From assembly GCA_905196835.1 (NCBI GenBank), contig CAJJWN010000018.1, positions 1-61,895 of the forward strand: DNA of 61,895 nt, given 5' to 3'. The first letter of the stretch is position 1. The number at the start of each line of letters is the position of its first letter. The notes under the pieces were generated by a model that had not been told where the DNA came from, did not search any database, and was given only the letters and a program-made list of their open reading frames with translations. This DNA comes from an uncultured Prevotella sp. Its GTDB lineage: Bacteria > Bacteroidota > Bacteroidia > Bacteroidales > Bacteroidaceae. Positions 9,348 through 17,872 of this stretch are shown piece by piece. The translations under genes were made by a program, and so were the position numbers.

Positions 9348-9893
9348 TCAATCAAATTCAAGCGGTTCTTCTTTGTCTTTCAGGTAATAATCTGAAAGCA
9401 TCCCGACAAAAGTGCTGATTTCTTTGATAGCGTGTTCAGTGTCGGGACTTATCTTTTTCTTCTGCAAACGCAGCATCATCACGCCGTAAAGGGCGTTGAA
9501 GCAAGTCTCTATCTCGTTCTCTTCATTGTCTGCCCCACGCTTGCGCAGCTCCACGATGAAAGGCAGCACCTTGTAATATTCGCTGTTGTAAAACGGATAT
9601 TTGGTGCTTTGCAGAAGCTGTGCGTTAAGCTCCACAAGCTGCTGCATTACTATTTTGTTGATTTGCAGATGCCCTTTCTCGCGGCATCCTTCCTGATTTA
9701 TCATCCTCACAAGGTTGCCGTACCAGTCTGTCATGTCCTCTTTCTGCTCGTCGGTATAGTCAAACTTGTCTATATACTCGCGGCGGATGCGCCCCAAGTT
9801 ACAGCCGTAAGCGCGTATAAGGTCCTCTACCTGCCACATATATAACAGGTATTCGGCTATGCTTTTCTTTCTTAATTCCTGTGATATGAACAT
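9348..9893 (-). CDS. DUF4924 family protein
   Basis: A 181-residue, mostly helical, charged protein with no signal peptide or membrane segment. The opening MFISQELRKKSIAEYLLYMWQ and the later CNLGRIRREYID resemble DUF4924 proteins, a family I associate with Bacteroidota and with no assigned function. It sits in the minus-strand run between the LysE-type exporter and rfbD, separated from both by word-built hairpins, so shared transcription is possible but not shown. No catalytic motif is visible. Confidence 0.7.
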   Translation of the reverse strand: MFISQELRKKSIAEYLLYMWQVEDLIRAYGCNLGRIRREYIDKFDYTDEQKEDMTDWYGNLVRMINQEGCREKGHLQINKIVMQQLVELNAQLLQSTKYPFYNSEYYKVLPFIVELRKRGADNEENEIETCFNALYGVMMLRLQKKKISPDTEHAIKEISTFVGMLSDYYLKDKEEPLEFD

Positions 9894-9899
9894 TGATGC

Positions 9900-9996
9900 T
9901 TTGATTATATGGCATGAGGTTGTGAGGTCGTAAGGCCGTTGTTGACGTTCGTTGATGCCGTATGACCTTAAAACCGCAAGACCTTAAAAACCGTAC
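9900..9996. repeat. Word-built intergenic hairpin (ACCGTAAAACC class)
   Basis: The left words (ATGAGGTTGTGAGGTCGTAAGG) are matched by inverted words on the right (GACCTTAAAACCGCAAGACC). Same class and arrangement as 9218-9347, one gene further upstream. Confidence 0.65.
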
Positions 9997-10665
9997 TTAA
10001 TAATGAAACGTATAAAGATTGAACACCGTGCCTACAAGCACAATCAGTGAAAAAATCATGACAATGCTGCCGATGATTTTATTTATTATTACGATGCTGC
10101 TGTTGTCGAATTTCCCCCTTACCTTGTCTATCAGCCACGTCAGCCCGAACCACCACAGCAACGCTCCGCAGATAATGCTGAAATAGCCCACACACATGTG
10201 CAAAGGATGCTTTGGAATGACAAAGGCAAACTGGGCAAACGTTGCCATGAAAAGGAATATTATCAACGGATTGGAGAACGTAACAAGGAATGCCGTCACC
10301 CCGTTGTGTATCAGCGTACCTTTCTTTTTTCCGCTTACGTGTATCTTCTTGGTTGGGTCTGAACGGTAACAATATATCCCGAAAGCCATCAGCATTATGC
10401 TTCCCGTTATCTGCAAGATAAAACGGTTCTGATTATTGTTTATTAAATCCATGACAAAGCTCATGCCGAAACCCGTTATCAGCGCATAAATGAAGTCGCT
10501 GACCGTCGCACCAATCCCCGTAACAAAGCCATACCAGCGGCCTTTGTTCAATGTGCGCTGTATGCAAAGCACACCAACAGGTCCCATAGGCGCTGACGCC
10601 ACAACGCCAATGAGCATCCCTTTGAAAATCCAGTCGAGTATGTCTAAATGAAATTGAAACGGCAT
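9997..10665 (-). CDS. LysE family exporter
   Basis: A 222-residue integral membrane protein of the LysE/RhtB type, which exports amino acids or related metabolites across the inner membrane. The N-terminal signature GMLIGVVASAPMGPVGVLC is followed by five or six hydrophobic segments, about residues 10-35, 40-65, 75-95, 125-150, 155-180 and 195-218. A plausible minus-strand promoter lies just upstream (10674-10705), divergent from that of the ROK kinase. The substrate cannot be told. Confidence 0.8.
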   Translation of the reverse strand: MPFQFHLDILDWIFKGMLIGVVASAPMGPVGVLCIQRTLNKGRWYGFVTGIGATVSDFIYALITGFGMSFVMDLINNNQNRFILQITGSIMLMAFGIYCYRSDPTKKIHVSGKKKGTLIHNGVTAFLVTFSNPLIIFLFMATFAQFAFVIPKHPLHMCVGYFSIICGALLWWFGLTWLIDKVRGKFDNSSIVIINKIIGSIVMIFSLIVLVGTVFNLYTFHY

Positions 10666-10673
10666 AACGCGTG

Positions 10674-10705
10674 CAAAATTGCTAATTTTTTACGAAAGAA
10701 ACAAA
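10674..10705 (-). promoter_or_regulatory. Promoter for the LysE-type gene
   Basis: Minus strand: TTTG (10702-10705), a 20-bp spacer, CAATTTTG (10674-10681). The -7 box has one mismatch to TAnnTTTG. It is back to back with the ROK kinase promoter. Confidence 0.5.
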
Positions 10706-10720
10706 TTTTGCCGACAAAAC

Positions 10721-10751
10721 TTTGCCGTATATGAGATTTTTGATACCTTTG
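10721..10751 (+). promoter_or_regulatory. Promoter for the ROK kinase gene
   Basis: TTTG (10721-10724), exactly 19 bp, then TACCTTTG (10744-10751): a full match to the Bacteroidota -33/-7 consensus. The leader to the ATG at 10855 would be about 95 nt. Confidence 0.75.
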
Positions 10752-10854
10752 CAATCATTCGGCAGACACGCTGTGATTATACCTTAAATTCATAGGGAAG
10801 CGAAATTTGTCTGCCACAAGTTTGAATTGTATTCACATCAAATTTTTCAATATC

Positions 10855-11835
10855 ATGATATCACAACCATTAAAGCCATACGTCATCGGACTTGACCTTG
10901 GCGGTACAAACTCCGTGTTCGGCGTAGTAGACAGCCGTGGAGACATCAAAGCCACAACGGCGATAAAAACACAAGCGTATTCAACCGTGGAAGATTATGT
11001 CGATGCCTCAATCGAAGCATTGCAGATTGTTATCGACCAGGTAGGCGGCATAGACAAGATAAAAGCCATGGGCGTAGGCGCGCCTAACGCCAACTACTAC
11101 AAGGGTACGATTGAATACGCCCCGAATATCGTCTGGGCACATGAGTGTGTCGTACCACTGGCCGACATGTTCAGCCAAAAGCTCGGCATACCCGTAGCCA
11201 TAACCAACGACGCCAACGCCGCCGCAATAGGCGAGATGGCATACGGCGTGGCGCGCGGAATGAAAAACTTTATCGTGCTTACCCTCGGCACAGGCGTAGG
11301 TTCCGGCATTGTAATCAACGGCCAACTTGTTTACGGAAGCGACGGTTTCGCCGGCGAGTTGGGACATGTCATCATGCGCCGCGAGAACGGACGCGCCTGC
11401 GGATGCGGCCGTACTGGATGCCTTGAAGCATACTGCTCGGCTACTGGAGTTGCACGCACGGCACGCGAATTCCTTGCAACTACTGACATGCCGTCAGTGC
11501 TGCGCGAGCTTGAACCCGAAAAAATAACATCACTCGACGTATCCATCGCCGCAGGAAAAGGCGACGAACTGGCAAAGAAAGTTTACGACTTCACCGGTGA
11601 GATGCTTGGTGAGGCGTGCGCGGATTTCGCAGCATTCTCATCGCCGGAGGCATTTATATTCTTCGGCGGACTGACAAAAGCCGGCGACCTGATAATGGAA
11701 CCGATAAAGAAGAGCTACCGCGAGCACGCCCTCAACCTGTTCAAGGACAAGCCACAGTTCCTTGTCAGCGGCCTTGACGGCTCGTCGGCCGCCGTTCTCG
11801 GAGCAAGTGCAATTGGCTGGGACATACAAGAATAG
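10855..11835 (+). CDS. ROK family sugar kinase (glucokinase-like)
   Basis: A 326-residue ROK kinase, probably phosphorylating glucose or a related hexose in the cytoplasm. The phosphate loop is IGLDLGGTN (11-19). The likely catalytic aspartate is D119 in TNDANAAA. The zinc motif is complete: H171, then C182, C184 and C189 in ACGCGRTGC. No DNA-binding helix-turn-helix precedes it, so it is a kinase rather than a ROK repressor. The ATG at 10855 was chosen over an upstream TTG because the family begins about there. A strong terminator follows directly. Confidence 0.88.
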   Translation: MISQPLKPYVIGLDLGGTNSVFGVVDSRGDIKATTAIKTQAYSTVEDYVDASIEALQIVIDQVGGIDKIKAMGVGAPNANYYKGTIEYAPNIVWAHECVVPLADMFSQKLGIPVAITNDANAAAIGEMAYGVARGMKNFIVLTLGTGVGSGIVINGQLVYGSDGFAGELGHVIMRRENGRACGCGRTGCLEAYCSATGVARTAREFLATTDMPSVLRELEPEKITSLDVSIAAGKGDELAKKVYDFTGEMLGEACADFAAFSSPEAFIFFGGLTKAGDLIMEPIKKSYREHALNLFKDKPQFLVSGLDGSSAAVLGASAIGWDIQE

Positions 11836-11844
11836 AACAAAAAC

Positions 11845-11884
11845 AAAGCGGCGGATGAAAAACATCATCCGCCGCTTTGCTTTT
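11845..11884 (+). terminator. Rho-independent terminator after the ROK kinase
   Basis: A perfect 14-bp stem, AAAGCGGCGGATGA (11845-11858) with its complement at 11865-11878, has a 6-nt loop and is followed by GCTTTTGC. Confidence 0.85.
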
Positions 11885-11915
11885 GCACAGCCGCAATCCA
11901 ATCCCAAACAAAATG

Positions 11916-12284
11916 TCAAGGCTCGGTAAAAACAAGCCGAACAGTTATTACCCTTGCGTCAAACGCATTATATTCCCTTATATTACCCAAACCTGGTACC
12001 ACATCCGTAGAAGTTGAACCTGGCTTGTAGCTTGTTATCTTGCAAGATGAAGCATCGTCACTGAAGCATCCTCCGCAAATGACACCGTCAACATAAGCAA
12101 CATCGTTTATTTTGTCGTTGCACACTTCACCATAGTTTCCACTCATGTCATATAAGCCGAGTTCATTGGGCTTTTTCAAGGAAAAAAAGTGCACATAGTC
12201 TTGACTATTACCCTCATACCATGCAACTTCGTCAATATCGTCGCTTCCGCTGTAAGCATATCCTTTGCTCTTATTTACCGTCAC
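11916..12284 (-). pseudogene. Remnant of a formylglycine-generating-enzyme-like (SUMF1) domain
   Basis: The frame encodes 122 residues resembling the C-terminal half of FGE/sulfatase-modifying-factor domains: KGYAYSGSDDIDEVAWYEGN, then KKPNELGLYDMSGN, where intact relatives continue with a V/W-rich stretch. The N-terminal half, with the family's usual LPTEAEWEYAARGG, is missing and only a GTG start is available. The expected GFR end is replaced by VRLVFTEP. It joins directly to an LRR fragment in another frame, so I read it as a decayed remnant rather than a working gene. Confidence 0.6.
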
Positions 12285-12501
12285 TCAGGTAAATTTCGGA
12301 AATGCTTGCATCCGAAAAGAAATAAACACCTATTTCCCTCATCGCCGAATACGGCATGTCAACTTCGCCGATTGACGGAGAGGCAAACACTGCAGAACCT
12401 ATTAATGTCACTCCATCTTTCACGACTACGCAATTGACGCCGTGTCCGTCCTGCCTGCCCCACGGCCTACACAGATACACATTGTAACAATAAACAGGCA
12501 C
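12271..12501 (-). pseudogene. Remnant of a BspA-type leucine-rich repeat gene
   Basis: 76 codons including DMPYSAMREIGVYFFSDASI and SEIYLSDG, which look like two worn LRR_5 units of the kind seen in the intact LRR genes of this window. There is no signal peptide and no complete repeat array. The frame closes 10 bp after the start of the FGE-like remnant, which continues in another frame. The pair looks like a deletion junction between two surface-protein genes. Confidence 0.5.
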
Positions 12502-13124
12502 GAACCGTACATTTTGTCAAATCAAAAATGTACACGCAAACAGCCAAACCAGGCATGGTGCCACGGCATAAAACACCCGGCGTAACGCAAAAAGCGCCAT
12601 GCCACATGATAAAACACGGCCTTTCACATCACAAAAGACCGTGTATTGCATTGTCGTCTATGGTGTTTGGGCGGACGAAAAACATGTAAAAACAATGCAA
12701 TATGCCGTATTTTACCTCACAAACAGAATGCGATAATTGCACATTTTCGCAGAATACAGCGCAACATACTGTATGACAGATATATACAAATGCACACAAA
12801 ACCTGCAATATTTCCAACAAAATATTTTATTGTTCAGAATATTACATTCTCAAAGCCTCAACAAAATTCAAGATGACACATGTTTGAACAAAATAACGAC
12901 AAATGTTTATTTATACACACAACGTTTAGGGCACTATGGCATACACTGCTTATTGCGACGCTAATTACCGCAATGCCAGCATGGGCCTCGCCCGTCGCAC
13001 TATCCCCATTTTTATGAAAAATCACACGCAAAAAAGCCGCCGTGTCGTTTTTTTGCGTATATTTGCCACACTCTTTCACGGTGCAGACAGCGCCGCAATA
13101 TATAAAAAGCAAATTTGACAAACA
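12502..13124. other. 623-bp gene-free stretch with array words
   Basis: No plausible coding frame was found. Positions 12611-12660 carry array-family words (ACGGCCTTTCAC, AAAAGACCGTGTATTGCA). Further imperfect repeats of AATGCAATATGCCGTATTTTAC run to about 12730. A -7-like TATATTTG at 13058-13065 precedes the next gene; no -33 partner is evident. Confidence 0.5.
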
Positions 13125-13694
13125 ATGAACATTCAGGACGACATCAAGAAAGCAGTGGAAGTAATGCGCCAAGGCGGCGTGATACTCTACCCTACCGACA
13201 CGGTATGGGGCATAGGCTGCGACGCTACCAACGCAGAGGCCGTGGCGAAAGTGTACAAGATAAAGCGCCGCGACGACTCCAAAGCGCTAATCTGCCTCGT
13301 TGACTCTGACGTAAGACTGCAACGCTACATAAGAAACGCGCCCGAAGTGGCATGGCAGGTTATGGAGCTGGCAACCAAGCCAACGACCGTAATATTCGAC
13401 AATGCGGTCAACCTTGCGCCAAACCTTATCGCCGAAGACGGCAGCATAGCCATGCGCATAACGCAGGAGCCTTTCTCCAAAGAGCTGTGCTACCGCTTCC
13501 AGAAACCGATAGTATCGACAAGCGCGAACATAAGCGGCGAGCCTGCCGCTGAAAACTACAAGGACATTTCAGCCGAGCTGCTGGACGCCGTTGACTACGT
13601 ATGCTACAGCCGCCGGCAGGAAAAGAAGCCGCACACACCGTCGAGCATCATCAGGATAAAGGCCGACGGACAAGTTGAGATAATCAGGAAATAA
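13125..13694 (+). CDS. L-threonylcarbamoyladenylate synthase (TsaC/Sua5/YrdC family)
   Basis: A 189-residue YrdC-domain protein that makes threonylcarbamoyl-AMP from threonine, bicarbonate and ATP for the t6A37 modification of ANN-decoding tRNAs. Diagnostic stretches are GGVILYPTDTVWGIGCDA (about 17-34), KVYKIKRRDDSKAL (41-54), and PIVSTSANISGEPA near 126-139. It lacks the extra C-terminal Sua5 domain, so it is of the short TsaC type. The start ATG gives MNIQDDIKKAVEVMRQGG. The ClC gene follows 105 bp downstream. Confidence 0.92.
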   Translation: MNIQDDIKKAVEVMRQGGVILYPTDTVWGIGCDATNAEAVAKVYKIKRRDDSKALICLVDSDVRLQRYIRNAPEVAWQVMELATKPTTVIFDNAVNLAPNLIAEDGSIAMRITQEPFSKELCYRFQKPIVSTSANISGEPAAENYKDISAELLDAVDYVCYSRRQEKKPHTPSSIIRIKADGQVEIIRK

Positions 13695-13799
13695 TAGCCG
13701 CACGCCCCGGCACGACCTGCATTATACGGCCGACACAAGCGTTTACCCGCATCAAGGACATAATAAAAACACTTACTCATAACAACCGATAGACATAAA

Positions 13800-15620
13800 G
13801 TGAGCCAAACAAGCACAGAAAAAGAAATAGCGCATGACGGACTTACGTTCATGCAACGCGTGATAAAGTTACGCGAACAATACGTCACCGACCGCCAGTT
13901 TACACTGATACTTAGTTTCCTTGTCGGCCTGTTCGCCGCCGTGGCGGCATTCATCTTGCACTGGCTCATCGAAGAAATAGCCCATCTGCTCACATCGCGT
14001 TTTGACACCAACACGTTCAACTGGCTATACCTTATCTATCCGGTAATCGGCATTTACATCACATCCCTGTTCGTGCGTTACATCGTGAAAGACGAAATCA
14101 GCCACGGTATAACGCGCATCCTCTACGCCATAAGCAGCAAGCGCAGCCGCCTGAAGGGGCACAACTGCTGGAGCAGCGTCATGGCTTCGGCCATAACCAT
14201 CGGCTTCGGCGGCAGCGTGGGAGCCGAGGCGCCCATCGTGCTTACAGGCTCGGCCATTGGCAGCAACCTCGGCCAGCTGTTCAAGATGGACAACAAGACG
14301 CTGATGCTGCTCGTGGGCTGCGGCGCGGCCGCGGCCATAGCAGGCATATTCAAGGCCCCCATCGCCGGACTGGTGTTCACGCTCGAGGTGCTGATGATTG
14401 ACCTTACAATGGCTTCCCTGCTGCCTATCCTCATCTCAAGCGTCACGGCCACGTGCTTCACCTACATCTTCACGGGCAGCGACTCGCTGTTCGTATTCAC
14501 CCTCGACAACCCTTGGCCCGTTGAGCGCATACCGGCCAACATACTGCTGGGCGTATTCGGCGGCTTCGTTAGCCTTTACTTCATACGCACCATGACGGCC
14601 TGCGAAGGCGTCTTCGCACGGCTCAAGGACAAGCCGATAGCCAAGCTGCTGCTCGGCGCGCTCGTGCTAAGTCCGCTCATTTTCCTCTTCCCCTCACTCT
14701 ACGGCGAAGGCTACGGCAGCATCAACATACTGCTAAGCAGCAAGACCGAGGCAGACTGGGACGCGCTGCTTCACAACTCTCCTTTCTACGGGCAGGGCAC
14801 GCTGCTCCTGCCCTACGTCGGACTGGTGCTGCTGACAAAGGTGTTCGCCACGTCGGCCACCAACGGTGGAGGCGGCTGCGGCGGTACGTTCGCGCCGTCG
14901 CTGTTCATTGGCGCGTTCGCCGGTTTCTTCTTTGCAAGAGTGTGGAACATGTATGAAATAGGTGTTTACCTGCCCGAAAAGAACTTCGCCCTTCTCGGCA
15001 TGGCCGCCGTAATGGCCGGAGTGATGCACGCTCCGCTTACCGGCATATTCCTCATCGCCGAAATAACGGGCGGATACCAGATGTTCATACCGCTAATGAT
15101 AGTGAGCATCTGCTCTTACCTTACCATTATAATATTCGAGCCCCACAGCATCTACGGTATGCGACTGGCACGCCAGGGCAAGCTCATAACTCACCACACC
15201 GACCGCGCCGTGCTCACCCTGATGAGCCTCGACAGCGTAATCGACAAGAGCTACACCGCCGTAAGTCCCGACAAGGACCTTGCCTCGCTCGTACACGCCA
15301 TAAGCAAGAGCCACAAGAACATACTGCCCGTGCTCGACGACGCGGGCAACCTGCTTGGCGAAATAGACATAACCAAGCTGCGCCACATCGTCTTCCGCAC
15401 CGAGCTTTACCACCACTTCCACGTGCGCCAGCTGATGTCGCAGCCCGAGGCCGTGCTCTCCGTCAACGACACCATGGAGGAAGTGATGCGGCGGTTTGAC
15501 ACCACCGACTCGTCCATGCTGCCCGTGCTCGACGGCGACGGCCACCTGTACGGCTACATATCGCGCACCCACATGTACGCCATGTACCGCAAGATGGTGG
15601 CCGACCTGTCGGAAGACTGA
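13800..15620 (+). CDS. ClC-family chloride channel/transporter with C-terminal CBS domains
   Basis: A 606-residue inner-membrane ClC protein. The gating-glutamate region reads GSVGAEAP, with E143 conserved although the usual GxEGP is GAEAP. The second pore motif appears as GGTFAP (361-366). About a dozen hydrophobic segments fill residues 35-440. Two CBS domains, likely nucleotide sensors, occupy about 465-600. The start is a GTG at 13800; the next in-frame ATG is 17 codons in and would remove part of the cytosolic N-terminus. Whether it is a channel or an exchanger cannot be decided by eye. Confidence 0.9.
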   Translation: MSQTSTEKEIAHDGLTFMQRVIKLREQYVTDRQFTLILSFLVGLFAAVAAFILHWLIEEIAHLLTSRFDTNTFNWLYLIYPVIGIYITSLFVRYIVKDEISHGITRILYAISSKRSRLKGHNCWSSVMASAITIGFGGSVGAEAPIVLTGSAIGSNLGQLFKMDNKTLMLLVGCGAAAAIAGIFKAPIAGLVFTLEVLMIDLTMASLLPILISSVTATCFTYIFTGSDSLFVFTLDNPWPVERIPANILLGVFGGFVSLYFIRTMTACEGVFARLKDKPIAKLLLGALVLSPLIFLFPSLYGEGYGSINILLSSKTEADWDALLHNSPFYGQGTLLLPYVGLVLLTKVFATSATNGGGGCGGTFAPSLFIGAFAGFFFARVWNMYEIGVYLPEKNFALLGMAAVMAGVMHAPLTGIFLIAEITGGYQMFIPLMIVSICSYLTIIIFEPHSIYGMRLARQGKLITHHTDRAVLTLMSLDSVIDKSYTAVSPDKDLASLVHAISKSHKNILPVLDDAGNLLGEIDITKLRHIVFRTELYHHFHVRQLMSQPEAVLSVNDTMEEVMRRFDTTDSSMLPVLDGDGHLYGYISRTHMYAMYRKMVADLSED

Positions 15621-15629
15621 CGTTTTTAA

Positions 15630-15664
15630 GTTGACAAGCAGACAAGGGACAAGCAGACAAGTAG
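15630..15664. repeat. GACAAGCAGACAAG word repeat
   Basis: The 75-bp spacer after the ClC gene holds tandem degenerate words AGTTGACAAGCAGACAAGGG and ACAAGCAGACAAGTAG. The same words appear inside a coding sequence at 31909-31937. Confidence 0.7.
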
Positions 15665-15695
15665 ATTTGCATCTTTGCAAATCAAATATCGAGAA

Positions 15696-16004
15696 ATGAT
15701 AAATACAAAAGAGTTTACACGCGAAGTCTACTCTGTCGTTGCGTCAATCCCACGCGGCAGGGTGCTTACTTACGGACAGGTTGCTTGGCTTACAGGCCAT
15801 CCCTACCACTCGCGCCTTGTAGGCCGGGTGCTCCACGGCGCAACAAAGGAGCTAAACCTGCCATGCCACCGCGTTGTGAACAGCCAAGGGCGCACCGCCC
15901 CTTGCTGGCCGGAACAGACTATATTACTACGCGCAGAAGGCGTAACCTTCAAACGGAACGGATGCGTAGACTTAAAGAAATTTCAATTAAGAATTAAGAG
16001 TTAA
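15696..16004 (+). CDS. Minimal MGMT-family DNA-binding protein
   Basis: A 102-residue protein consisting only of the C-terminal domain of O6-alkylguanine-DNA alkyltransferases, which bind DNA with a helix-turn-helix and flip out damaged bases. PCHRVVNSQGR starts at residue 56, so the acceptor cysteine C57 is present. Alkyltransferase-like proteins of the Atl1 type have tryptophan there instead. The N-terminal domain of full MGMT is absent. The last codons (FQLRIKS) lie inside the left arm of the downstream hairpin, so the C-terminus has been shaped by that repeat. Repair activity is inferred, not certain. Confidence 0.8.
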   Translation: MINTKEFTREVYSVVASIPRGRVLTYGQVAWLTGHPYHSRLVGRVLHGATKELNLPCHRVVNSQGRTAPCWPEQTILLRAEGVTFKRNGCVDLKKFQLRIKS

Positions 16005-16064
16005 GAATTAAGAAAATATGCTGTGTTGGTAATTTTCTTAATTCTTAACTCTTAATTCTTAACT
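15985..16064. terminator. 33-bp inverted repeat built from AATTAAGAATTAAG words
   Basis: The left arm (15985-16017) and right arm (16032-16064) match at 32 of 33 positions. The stem covers the stop codon of the MGMT-like gene and touches that of the convergent flavodoxin gene, so it can serve as a two-way terminator. Each arm is itself a repeat of a short AAGAATT word. Confidence 0.8.
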
Positions 16065-16600
16065 CAATACATCTTCCCTTCTCCCCAAACGATGTCAGGA
16101 TAGGCGGCTTTCAGCTCCTCGACGCTGCGCTCTATGCCGCTGCCGCCCGACGTGGCGAACGGCAGCACGCGCTTACCTCGCAGGTCGTGGCTCTCGATGA
16201 ACGTGTTGATGATACGCGGAGCCACGCCCCACCAAATCGGGTAGCCAAGGTAAACGGTGTCGTAACTGCCGATGTCGGCCTTCTTTGCCTTCAACGCCGG
16301 GCGGCTCTTAGGGTCGTTCATCTCCACCGACGAGCGCGACTGCTTGTCGTTCCAGTCCAAGTCCGCCGCCGTGTAAGGCTGCGCAGGGGCGATTTCGTAC
16401 AGCTCGCCGCCCGTCTCCTTGGCGATTTGCTGCGCGGCGCGAGCCGTTGTTCCCGTGGCCGAGAAGTAAGCCACGAGCGTCTTGCCCTTGGCCTCCACCT
16501 TGCCTTCGGCCTTCTGCTGTCCGCCCTGCCGGCAGGCGCAGATGTTAGTACACACTGCAATGGCGGCCACAAAAGTAAACAAAGTCCTGATTGTCTTCAT
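16064..16600 (-). CDS. Flavodoxin-family lipoprotein
   Basis: A 178-residue flavodoxin-like protein with a lipoprotein signal peptide: hydrophobic residues 4-20, then a lipobox I-C-A-C with the acylated cysteine at C23. The flavin phosphate loop is SATGTT (47-52). The later stretches YDTVYLGYPIWWGVAPRI and LPFATSGGSGIE are typical of flavodoxin_4-type proteins. Membrane tethering outside the cytoplasm is inferred from the lipobox. It converges with the MGMT-like gene across the hairpin at 15985-16064. A -7-like box (TACATTTG, 16624-16631) lies 24 bp upstream. Its redox partner is unknown. Confidence 0.82.
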   Translation of the reverse strand: MKTIRTLFTFVAAIAVCTNICACRQGGQQKAEGKVEAKGKTLVAYFSATGTTARAAQQIAKETGGELYEIAPAQPYTAADLDWNDKQSRSSVEMNDPKSRPALKAKKADIGSYDTVYLGYPIWWGVAPRIINTFIESHDLRGKRVLPFATSGGSGIERSVEELKAAYPDIVWGEGKMY

Positions 16601-16646
16601 AACATTTTCATTTTAACACATTGCAAATGTAGCGCAAAAAAGCCAT

Positions 16647-16694
16647 ACGGCACATAAACAAACAACCGAAGTTTATACCAATTTTACAGATTAT
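16647..16694 (-). promoter_or_regulatory. Shared upstream motif (copy 1)
   Basis: ACGGCACATAAACAAA, then ATTTTACAGATTAT at 16681-16694, upstream of the flavodoxin gene. A near-identical arrangement occurs at 20158-20203, upstream of the candidate ncRNA promoter. It may be a regulator binding site or the edge of a repeat. Confidence 0.4.
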
Positions 16695-16812
16695 ATTTGC
16701 CAGTTCCACCTGTTACGCTAATCTTACTGTAAAATTGTGAGCCACGTTTTACAGCGTAGCTCACTACCTATCAGTACATCTTCAAAATCAGGAATATAAT
16801 TTTTCTATCTGT

Positions 16813-16838
16813 TAAAAACAAAGGAAAGATTTTCCTTT
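16813..16838 (-). terminator. Terminator of the LRR gene
   Basis: On the minus strand AAAGGAAA-atc-TTTCCTTT (16820-16838) is followed by GTTTTT. The stem overlaps the stop codon at 16837-16839. Confidence 0.65.
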
Positions 16839-17872
16839 ACATCGCTACTTTCACGGCCTTGCCGCCAGCCCTTACAATATACACGCCACGGCCGGGCACG
16901 GCTATCTCTACGCGGTTACCGTTAGCATTGACACTCTTCACCAGCGTACCTGCTGCATCGTAAATGCTTACAAGTCCCTTGGCATTATCCACCACGATGT
17001 TTCCGTTTTCAACTTTGATGCCTCCTTGCCCGTCACGCGCCACCACGTTGCTAATACCCGTAGATGTGTCTTCCTGTATATTTAAAAAGTTCTTCCAAAT
17101 GGCATCTTTTTTATAATTATCTAATGAACCGGCAGGCACGGTGACCTTTACATTCTTATACTGTGTGTCGGCGAAATCCCTTGTTGCCGGAGGCGTCGTT
17201 GCTAACGACTTTATCGAGGCTAAGTTCTTGTTCATATCCCATAGAATCGCAGTTACGTCGGTTACGAGATTTCCTATAGTTACATCTGTAAGATATATGA
17301 AATTCATCAAATAACCATAAACCGTTTGTTTACAAGTCAAATTCCTTCCTACGTATAATTTTGCAAAAGAACAACCAGAAAAAGCCATCCAATCTAAAAT
17401 CAACTCTTCTTCATTATCCTCGAATACAAGTTCTCTAATGTTGGAACAGCCGGAAAATGCTCTCTCTCCAATCGTTGTGACAGAGTTTGGGATAACAATA
17501 CTCGTAAAACCCTTGCAATCTTGAAACGCATAGTCTCCAATCACAGCGACGGAGTTGGGAAAATCAAAACCCATAAGGCTTGTACAGCCATTAAACGTTG
17601 ATCTTTCAATTGTTGTAACGGTGTTGGGAAAATCTATACTCACAAGGCTTGTGCAACCATGAAACGCTGAGCTCCCGATTGTTGTGACGGAGTTGGGGAT
17701 TTCAATACTCGCAAGGCTTGTGCAACCATAAAACGCATAGCTTTCAATCGTTGTGACGGAGTTGGAAATTTCAACACTCGTAAGACCTGTGCAACCTTCA
17801 AACAAAGCGTATCCAATTGTTGTGACGGAGTTGGGAATTTCAACACTCATAAGCCCCTTGCAATAATAGAAA
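16837..17872 (-). CDS. BspA-like LRR surface protein, C-terminal part (after frameshift)
   Basis: Continuation of the LRR gene that starts at 18667, in the next frame. It has about seven more 23-residue LRR_5 units (consensus CTSLxSVEIPNSVTTIGxxAFxG), then a non-repeat region (about 330 residues before the end down to the tail). The C-terminal beta-rich domain has SIYDAAGTLVKSVNANG and GRGVYIVRAGGKAVKVAM, resembling the sorting or adhesion tail of Bacteroidota secreted proteins. The frame joins the N-terminal part at 17861-17875, where one extra base breaks GDYAF-YYCKG. Any open frame reading upstream of about 17872 is out of register with the repeats. A terminator-like stem overlaps the stop codon. 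Confidence 0.75.
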
